The translations under genes were made by a program, and so were the position numbers. Below the pieces are notes generated by a model. It ran no database searches and was not told the DNA's origin. It worked only from the letters and a program-made list of their open reading frames with translations. From Tubiluchus corallicola (Eukaryota; Priapulida; Priapulimorpha; Priapulimorphida; Tubiluchidae): 61,110 nt of DNA. Location of the stretch: NCBI GenBank assembly GCA_030141605.1, contig JAQGDQ010000742.1:1-61110 (forward strand), given 5' to 3'. Positions 54,727 to 61,110 of the stretch are shown in pieces (positions within the stretch are counted from its first letter, which is position 1; every line of letters begins with the position of its first letter).

Positions 54727-56010
54727 ATGAATAAATATTTGTTATGTGTTTTGCTTGTTAGCGTTTGGGTGGGAGGTTGTAAAAACAATAAGAATCAGGA
54801 TTTCCAACAGTTTGACGTAACTGTTGAGCAAGGATATTTTATTACATCGCAGGTGGGGGAGACTATTTTACTTACTGCATCAGTTAGCGTGGAAGGTGAA
54901 TACCAATATGAATGGCTGCTGGGGTCTCATGTTATTTCTGAAAATGAACAGGCAGGTATAACGCTTGAACAAGAAGGCCTTGTTCTGCTGGATTTAAAGG
55001 TTACCAGCAAAGTATCAAAAGAGTCGAAATATCGGCAAGTTGAAGTGCTGTCGGCAAAGAACAGTGATAACCTGGTGGTTGGCTATTTGCCGGAATATAA
55101 GGATAATGAAGCAGAAGGCTTGGTTCAGTGGGATAAAATTACCCATTTGTGTTATGCATTTGCTATAGTCAATTCTGATGGTAGCCTGGATGTATCACGC
55201 ATCAAAAATAAATTAAAAAGAGTTGTTACTGACGGGCACGAAAAAGGCGTTTATGTATTGGTTTCGTTAGGTGGTGGGGGTACACACAATTTTTCTGACG
55301 CTTTACTGGATGACCAGGCTCGTTATAAGCTTGTGCAAAATACAGTTGCTTGTATTAGTGAATACAAGCTTGATGGAGTTGATGTTGATTTTGAAGAGTG
55401 GGATGGAGGTGCTGATGGCGCTTCTCCTCAAGACCGAGAAAAAAGAGTGGTTTTAGAAGCCTTTTACAAAGAGCTAAAAGAGGCTTTGCCAGCGGATAAA
55501 TTACTGGCTGTGGCCGTTAGTTCCAGCTGGGAGAATCCATATTACGGTTATTATGACTGTTATACAAAATCGATGCACCAGTACTGGGATTTTGCTGGTA
55601 TCATGATTTATGACCAAACGGGTACATGGGAAACCTCACCTTATGGACAGCATGCCAGCATGGAGCATTTTGATTTGTCAATCGATCATTGGCTGAATAA
55701 TATGGGTTTGCCGAAAGAAAAACTGATTGCCGGTGTTCCTTTTTATGGATATGAGTTTAAGAGCACGAATGGTGGCAGTGCTGATGCAATTGCTTATAAA
55801 GATATCATATCCCGGTATCCGCAAGAAAACGTGTCAGAGAAAGATCATGTGGGGCATATTTTTTACAATGGAAGACCAACAATTCGTGATAAGTGTGAAT
55901 ATGTTAAGACAAACAAACTGGGAGGTATAATGATTTGGGAACTGGCTCAGGATAGTAATAATCAGGAAGAGAGCCTATTGGAAGTGATCAGTCAAAGTAT
56001 TTTTGAGTAA
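54727..56010 (+). CDS. GH18 lipoprotein glycosidase (chitinase or endo-beta-N-acetylglucosaminidase)
   Basis: 427 residues with a lipoprotein signal (VSVWVGGCKNN, Cys18) and a PKD-like N-terminal domain (about 25-110) similar in layout to its upstream paralogue. The GH18 barrel (about 115-420) has VVGYLPEYKDN, WDKITHLCYAFAIV and VLVSLGGGG, and the complete signature D216-G-V-D219-V-D221-F-E223, with Glu223 as the catalytic acid, then GIMIYDQTG and GVPFYGYEF. It would cut beta-1,4 GlcNAc linkages in chitin-type polymers or N-glycan cores, using the substrate acetamido group. Surface anchoring is likely. It is the last gene of the PUL. Confidence 0.92.
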   Translation: MNKYLLCVLLVSVWVGGCKNNKNQDFQQFDVTVEQGYFITSQVGETILLTASVSVEGEYQYEWLLGSHVISENEQAGITLEQEGLVLLDLKVTSKVSKESKYRQVEVLSAKNSDNLVVGYLPEYKDNEAEGLVQWDKITHLCYAFAIVNSDGSLDVSRIKNKLKRVVTDGHEKGVYVLVSLGGGGTHNFSDALLDDQARYKLVQNTVACISEYKLDGVDVDFEEWDGGADGASPQDREKRVVLEAFYKELKEALPADKLLAVAVSSSWENPYYGYYDCYTKSMHQYWDFAGIMIYDQTGTWETSPYGQHASMEHFDLSIDHWLNNMGLPKEKLIAGVPFYGYEFKSTNGGSADAIAYKDIISRYPQENVSEKDHVGHIFYNGRPTIRDKCEYVKTNKLGGIMIWELAQDSNNQEESLLEVISQSIFE

Positions 56011-56236
56011 TATTGTTGGTTGTAGAATCAGCGATCCAGTGATTTTTTTGCAATTATTATAGCGTATTACAGTAAAGCCAGCATTAGTAGGTAAAAGAAT
56101 AAATGTATTTTTATGATGTAATGTTAAATTGAGAAGGTCAACCCTACGGATACACTATACGGAACACTATCCAAACCCAGGAAATATGGCTATGAAAAAA
56201 TACTTAAACTCTGTTCTCATTTACTATTTTAAAAAA

Positions 56237-56264
56237 ATAGCTGCTCCCTGCAGGGAGCAGCTAT
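56237..56264 (-). terminator. Strong hairpin terminator of the minus-strand susC-susD operon
   Basis: A perfect 14-bp palindrome (ATAGCTGCTCCCTG and its complement) with no loop bases beyond the centre. On the minus strand it is followed by seven T residues, and it starts 32 bases after the susD stop. It may also stop transcription from the GH18 gene on plus, but that side lacks a T run. The rest of 56011-56295 shows no gene. Confidence 0.8.
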
Positions 56265-56295
56265 GTACTAGGTAGCCGAGCTATTTATGAAGTAA

Positions 56296-58095
56296 TTAGT
56301 CTTCATCTGTAATTTCTGTTTTAGGTGGGATGTTTTTCTCAAATCCTGGATAACCTTCATTCTGATTAATTACACCTCCCTGGTTACTGTCGATAACACC
56401 TTGTGGAATTGGCCACAATACGTGGTAAGATCCGATTTTATACTCGTTAGAGCCCCAGAAAAAACCAATGTTGTAGAAGTTGTTTTTGGCTACCACCCTA
56501 TCATACCAAAAGTTTTTATCGGAAAAGTTATCTATAGAATAGCCATTCATACTGTTATCGGCCATAATAAAAGCTATACGTGTCAAGGTAGTCTTTCGGG
56601 TTTCCTCGGCATACAACTCCCGTACACGTTCATCAAGAATGTACTCGATAGTTACATCGCCAGTAGAAATTGAAGGTGCCAGTGCACGCTCTCGTACGGC
56701 ATTAATATCGGCTGCGGCATTTGCCATATCGTTTTTCCAGTAATAAGCTTCTGCTCTCAATAGGTAGGTTTCGGCAAGGCGAAAAACATACCAATCGCTA
56801 TGACCTCCTGTGGGCTGGTCCGGCCGCTCTTCATCGGATATATATATTTTGTAATAAGGCCATGGAAACCAAGCCTGAAAAGTATCAATAGGATCGGTGT
56901 AATCTTTAACAACGGGTTGACCATAATAGGCAGACTCAGGATTGTTATGTATCAGTTTTTCCATAGGCATCCAGTTGACATCAGTGTCGTGCCTTAGATC
57001 TGTTCCACACTCTTTCCATATTTCATAGTTCACATAATCGGTTGGACGGGCAAATCCAACTCCCCTTCCCCATTTTAATAGCTGCGGGTTTGGGTTATCT
57101 TCAGTATGCTTAGCATCGGTGCAAGCAGCTACTCCATCAGCATCCTTTAAATAGATTCTGTGCCACCACACTGGGGAGTAGTTTCTCATAGAACGTGTCC
57201 CTTGATCAGCTTCGGCACCGGGGTACCCATATTTATCCTGACCAACTAACAGACCTTCAGTATTAGCAGCAAGACTTTTATTCTCTTTTTGATGTAAGTC
57301 CCAAATTACATTATATGTATTGTCATTTGCATATTGACCAAAACGTGTAGTCATTAATGAGTGGTGAGGACTGTTAATAGCAGCACTGGCTGCCGAAACA
57401 GCACCATCAAAATCGCTATTTGCCAAATAAATTTTTGCAAGAAGGTGGTTCCCGGCTGCACGATTCACTTTGCCAGGATCTACAACTTCGGGCAGCCACT
57501 GGACAGCAAACTCCACATCCTCCTGAATCTTATTCAGAATGGTTTTTCTTGAGTGGGTATAAAAGTCAATTTTTGGCTCGGTATACTCTTTATTTAAGAA
57601 AGGAACATCACCAAACTGGTGTACCAAACGGAAGTACCAGTAAGCCCTGTGGAAATAAGCTTCTCCTAGAATCTCGTTTCTATCCTGTTCTGTAAGCCAA
57701 TCCGGTGCATCAATACGCGAAATTATCACGTTGGCGTTTCTAACTTGGTTATAACCAATATTCCAATAGTCAAAGAACTTATACATCCCTGTACCTGTTG
57801 GGGTAACCTGTGTGAAGAAATTGTGTGTAGCATCGGTTTGTTTGTTGCCTGCCACACAACAATCAGAACTAATAAGTTCGCAGATAAGCGGATTGGGTGT
57901 ACCGCCATAAAAATCGCGACGCAAATTTTTGCGCAAATTAAGCAATGCTGCATCCATCCCTTCTTTATCAATATAAACACTTTCTGGAACGAATATAGAG
58001 AGTGGGTTGGGTTTAAGCCAGTCTTGGCAAGAAAACAATAGAGCTGCCAAAATAGTTATCAATGTATAATTGTATATTTTTTTCATTTTATTCAT
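56296..58095 (-). CDS. SusD/RagB-family nutrient-binding lipoprotein
   Basis: 599 residues. The lipobox is LAALLFSCQDWLKPNP (Cys about 23). Family motifs: GEAYFHRAYWYFRLVHQFGDVPFLNKEY in the TPR region, FRLAETYLLRAEAYYWKNDMANAAADINAVRERA, and DERVRELYAEETRKTTLTR toward the end, finishing with VLWPIPQGVIDSNQGGVINQNEGYPG. It partners the SusC encoded 14 bases upstream on the minus strand. No hydrolase is visible on this side; any would lie right of the window or elsewhere. Confidence 0.95.
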   Translation of the reverse strand: MNKMKKIYNYTLITILAALLFSCQDWLKPNPLSIFVPESVYIDKEGMDAALLNLRKNLRRDFYGGTPNPLICELISSDCCVAGNKQTDATHNFFTQVTPTGTGMYKFFDYWNIGYNQVRNANVIISRIDAPDWLTEQDRNEILGEAYFHRAYWYFRLVHQFGDVPFLNKEYTEPKIDFYTHSRKTILNKIQEDVEFAVQWLPEVVDPGKVNRAAGNHLLAKIYLANSDFDGAVSAASAAINSPHHSLMTTRFGQYANDNTYNVIWDLHQKENKSLAANTEGLLVGQDKYGYPGAEADQGTRSMRNYSPVWWHRIYLKDADGVAACTDAKHTEDNPNPQLLKWGRGVGFARPTDYVNYEIWKECGTDLRHDTDVNWMPMEKLIHNNPESAYYGQPVVKDYTDPIDTFQAWFPWPYYKIYISDEERPDQPTGGHSDWYVFRLAETYLLRAEAYYWKNDMANAAADINAVRERALAPSISTGDVTIEYILDERVRELYAEETRKTTLTRIAFIMADNSMNGYSIDNFSDKNFWYDRVVAKNNFYNIGFFWGSNEYKIGSYHVLWPIPQGVIDSNQGGVINQNEGYPGFEKNIPPKTEITDED

Positions 58096-58109
58096 TTTTT
58101 AAGGTATGA

Positions 58110-61100
58110 CTATAAATTAACATTAACACCAATGCTTGAATATTTAGGCATTCTGGTAGCTTGTGACTCCGGATCATAATGTTGCCAGCCGGTAAATGTT
58201 AGCAGATTACGGAAGTTCACAAAAACTTTCAAGTGCTCGATTTTTAGCTTCTGTAGCCTCGATTTAGGAACATTGTATGCTACTGACAAATCTTGCAAGC
58301 GAACAAACGAACGGTTTTCCCACCATGTAAATCCAGGAGAATTGGTATCTGAATTCAAACGTGCGTAATCGTTAATCGGATTGTCTTTTGTCCAATATGG
58401 CCGATACATACGGTTTCTCCTTTCGAAATCAGCGTTTGCAGATGAATTTTTATGCAAACCGTTTGAACCATAATGTCCCAAATCGGCCCGGATAAATGCC
58501 GAAATTTCAAAATTGTTAAAAAGAGTAATATCATTTCTAAGCCCCAGTCTGTATCGCGGGCTTTTATACCCCTGGAAAACCTTGTCATCGGTAGGAGTCA
58601 GGATTTCATCCCCATTCTGGTCTTTTAGTTTTACATCACCTGGCTGTTTGCCATAAACAGCAGCCTCTTCTTCTTCTCCTAGCTGCCAAATTCCAATAAC
58701 TTCATAATCCCAGATCCTGTCAAGAGCCTCTCCGATAAACCAACCGTTTTTAATATCGTCAGCCTCTTTCTGTCCGATAACATTACCCTCTTCGTCTAAA
58801 ATATCAACCATTTCTCCGTAAAGGTGTTTAATCTTGCTGCGGTTAAATGAGAAGTTTAAACTTGAATTCCATTTTACATTGGATCTATTCATATTGGTAG
58901 AATTCAACGTTAACTCAAAACCCTTGTTTGCCAATTCTCCCATATTGGAAGCTACACTTGTATAACCAATAATACTTGGCAACGAGCGATGTAACAAAAG
59001 ATCTTTAGTAGTCATGCTGTAAACTTCTGCAGAGCCGTGTAAAACATTATTGAACAAACCAAAGTCAACTCCGAAATTTAGGGCAGCTGTCCTTTCCCAT
59101 TTTAAATCACTGTTAGCCATCGCAGTAGCATATACACCTGTTGCAAGCTCGGTTCCATAAATATATTTTGTAGTTCCCATCCGGGACAGGGCTGCGTATC
59201 TTCCAATTTCACGGTTACCATTGGCCCCCCATGAAATGCGCAGTTTTAGATGGTCAACCCAGTTTACATTGAAGAAATTTTCTTTTGATATTCTCCAGCC
59301 TAAGGCCGCAGATGGGAACTTTGCATAAGGATTATTTAGTCCGAATGCAGAATAACCATCACGACGCCAAGTAGTAGTAATCATATACTTCTCCTTTAAA
59401 GAATAGTTTAATCTGGCCATTAAAGCATTTCCTGTACTATAAATGTCTTCGTTGCTTAAGCTAGGGCTTGTTCCTGCTTGTAGTGCATGATATGAAAGGG
59501 AACCATTTGGAGCAAATTGAGAGTTTTCCTGCTCACTCGACCATTTTTGGTATTTTTCAGCATTTACAAGGAAGGTTGCATTAAACTCATGAATCCCGGC
59601 AAAGCTTTTCTCCCAACTAAGAACATTATCAATTTGCCATTCGTATGTTGAGGTATCAGTTCTTTTTCCGAACCCTTGATTTTTGAAACCATTTGGAGTG
59701 GTTACCGGGTCGAAGTAATAATTTTTACTCCAGAGGTAACGGTTAACGTAAGAGATGCGATAAGAAACACCAAATGGAAGCTTTAACTCTCCAAATAGAG
59801 TAGCAAACAGTGTCTGCACATGATGAAACTTGTCCTTGTTTTTATAATAAATTAGCGGGTTTGTCGATGCTTCATCTCCGTGAGGATTAAAGGTTAAAGT
59901 TTTTCCATCCTCTTCGTAAATATTTCCGTATGGACTAGCATGGATTGCATCTCCAAGGTTTGCACTTTGCGAACTTTGATCTCTATCTGCAAATTGAGCA
60001 TTGACACCAACTTTTAGGAAGTCATTTACATCAGCGTCGACATTAATACGCGTACGAACATTTTTATACTCATCGCCAAGAGTTACCCCCTCATTATCAG
60101 TTAGACCAAGCGACCAATAGTAGCGTACAGAGTTTGTAGAGCCTGAGAGGCTTAAATCGTAATCCTGGCGCAGCCCATTTTGGAAAACCATATCGTACCA
60201 ATCTACTGTTTTTCCTGCTTTATAGTTGTCGAGCTCAATTTGGGTCATCCCCATCCTGTTAAACCACATTTGAACAGGGTCATCACTCGGTGTTGTATCA
60301 TAATTCATCCACTCCTCTAAAGTTACACCATCAGGCAAATTATTTGGATCAGTGTAGTAGTGTTCCGGTTTGTCCTGGTTTACGCCTGCCCAATAATCAC
60401 CCCTTGATTCCAAGTACTGCTCAGGCGATTGTGGGTACATGTGATTTGTAAGTCCGGCAACACCAACTTTAGCAGAAAAATTTATAGTTGGTTTTGACGT
60501 GCGTCCTCTTTTTGTAGTAATAATTAGTATTCCGGCCGCTGAGCGAGCCCCGAAAATGGCTGCCGAACTTGCATCTTTTAAAATATCGATACTTTCAATG
60601 TCGCCAGGGTTGATATCACCAACACTCCCATTATATATTACACCGTCGAGAACTATAAGGGGAGAATTAGAAGCAGCTAATGAGGTTGGCCCACGAACTT
60701 GCATTGAACCACCACCTGAAGCCGAAGTTCCTTGGGTCGAGTTAAATCCAGCTACGGTTCCACTCAACATTTCAATCATACTGGTTGCTTGCTGTGTTTC
60801 GTATTGAGCAACATCTACACGCTGTACAGAGCCAGTTAAGTCACTCTTTTTCATTGTACCATATCCAACTGCAATGACTTCATCGAGACCAATAACATCC
60901 TGTTCCATTTTAATATTAAAGACAAGCTGGTTTTCAATGGAAACTTCCTGGCTTTTCATCCCAATGAATGAGAAAATTAATTTTTCGGCTTTTTCAGGAA
61001 CGTCCAGTTCGAAAGCACCATTGAAATCGGTAATTACTCCAATTGTTGTTCCTTGCACCACAGCAGATACACCGGGCAAAGGCTCGTTATTTTCATCGGT

Positions 61101-61110
61101 TACTTTACCC
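58110..61110 (-). CDS. SusC/RagA-family TonB-dependent transporter (N-terminus outside window)
   Basis: The frame is open to the window edge: the codons before 61079 continue as GKVTDENNEPLPGV, the start of a carboxypeptidase-like domain, so the signal peptide and possibly an STN domain lie beyond 61110. Visible are the TonB-box region (VIAVGYGTMKKSDLTGSV), the plug (LIVLDGVIYNGSVGDINPGDIESIDILKDASSAAIFGARSA-type run) and a full barrel ending in PKYSSIGVNVNL, about 1000 residues in all. It imports an unknown oligosaccharide or peptide with the SusD encoded downstream. Confidence 0.95.
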   Translation of the reverse strand, partial: GKVTDENNEPLPGVSAVVQGTTIGVITDFNGAFELDVPEKAEKLIFSFIGMKSQEVSIENQLVFNIKMEQDVIGLDEVIAVGYGTMKKSDLTGSVQRVDVAQYETQQATSMIEMLSGTVAGFNSTQGTSASGGGSMQVRGPTSLAASNSPLIVLDGVIYNGSVGDINPGDIESIDILKDASSAAIFGARSAAGILIITTKRGRTSKPTINFSAKVGVAGLTNHMYPQSPEQYLESRGDYWAGVNQDKPEHYYTDPNNLPDGVTLEEWMNYDTTPSDDPVQMWFNRMGMTQIELDNYKAGKTVDWYDMVFQNGLRQDYDLSLSGSTNSVRYYWSLGLTDNEGVTLGDEYKNVRTRINVDADVNDFLKVGVNAQFADRDQSSQSANLGDAIHASPYGNIYEEDGKTLTFNPHGDEASTNPLIYYKNKDKFHHVQTLFATLFGELKLPFGVSYRISYVNRYLWSKNYYFDPVTTPNGFKNQGFGKRTDTSTYEWQIDNVLSWEKSFAGIHEFNATFLVNAEKYQKWSSEQENSQFAPNGSLSYHALQAGTSPSLSNEDIYSTGNALMARLNYSLKEKYMITTTWRRDGYSAFGLNNPYAKFPSAALGWRISKENFFNVNWVDHLKLRISWGANGNREIGRYAALSRMGTTKYIYGTELATGVYATAMANSDLKWERTAALNFGVDFGLFNNVLHGSAEVYSMTTKDLLLHRSLPSIIGYTSVASNMGELANKGFELTLNSTNMNRSNVKWNSSLNFSFNRSKIKHLYGEMVDILDEEGNVIGQKEADDIKNGWFIGEALDRIWDYEVIGIWQLGEEEEAAVYGKQPGDVKLKDQNGDEILTPTDDKVFQGYKSPRYRLGLRNDITLFNNFEISAFIRADLGHYGSNGLHKNSSANADFERRNRMYRPYWTKDNPINDYARLNSDTNSPGFTWWENRSFVRLQDLSVAYNVPKSRLQKLKIEHLKVFVNFRNLLTFTGWQHYDPESQATRMPKYSSIGVNVNL

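Noticed and set aside
1-61110. CRISPR arrays, tRNA or rRNA genes
   Set aside because: No regularly spaced identical direct repeats, no tRNA cloverleaf with a TTCGA/TTCAA T-loop and CCA-type end in the gaps, and no rRNA sequence were seen by eye.

Overview
The window looks like a chromosomal segment of an AT-rich member of the Bacteroidota, most likely Bacteroidales/Marinilabiliales-like (lineage is inference). Support: three SusC/SusD pairs, a lamin-tail surface protein with a gliding/type IX-secretion-like C-terminus, a DUF4492-cydAB operon, several upstream sites matching the Bacteroidota sigma promoter (TTTG, 19-21 bp, TAnnTTTG), and weak Shine-Dalgarno sequences. No tRNA, rRNA or CRISPR array was recognised.

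Layout. 1-4174: end of an unknown gene, an unknown secreted alpha-helical-repeat protein, and a lamin-tail surface protein. 4256-9754: a SusC/SusD pair behind a well-formed promoter. 10004-15233: metG, then on the minus strand DUF4492-cydA-cydB plus a 38-residue CydX-like ORF directly after cydB. 15419-19444 (minus): glucosaminidase/LysM cell-wall hydrolase, LolC/E-type permease, flippase-like membrane protein. 19848-29400 (plus): rsmA, mgtE, purH and the shape operon mreB-mreC-mreD-PBP2-rodA. 29540-32649: a lysine 2,3-aminomutase-family radical SAM protein and a GH29 alpha-L-fucosidase. 32770-38584: a probable peptidoglycan-salvage cluster, with NamZ (DUF1343) and a sodium:solute symporter on minus, divergent from a GH3 (NagZ-like)/serine-hydrolase fusion on plus. 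38861-43657: a small HTH-like protein, cytidine deaminase, RluA-type pseudouridine synthase, panB, dnaK. 43858-48111: a scar of mobile DNA, comprising a double-HTH protein, a tyrosine integrase cut off by a decayed IS3-type element, and about 1.2 kb of degraded sequence. 48112-56010: a polysaccharide utilisation locus with an STN-type SusC, a SusD, a GH18-like lipoprotein lacking catalytic acids (probable glycan binder) and a GH18 lipoprotein with an intact catalytic motif. 56296-61110 (minus): a further SusD/SusC pair, the SusC running off the window end.

The clearest structure outside ordinary genes is a dispersed, diverged, intergenic repeat of roughly 100-140 bp with inverted terminal sequences (GAgaCTTTTGCAAGg at the left; the right end reads as its reverse complement). 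It occurs at least five times in the first 31 kb, always in the same orientation, and resembles a MITE. One copy appears to supply the -33 box of the fucosidase promoter. Other noteworthy points are the CydX-like ORF, the pairing of a catalytically dead with an active GH18, and the clustering of muropeptide-salvage functions.
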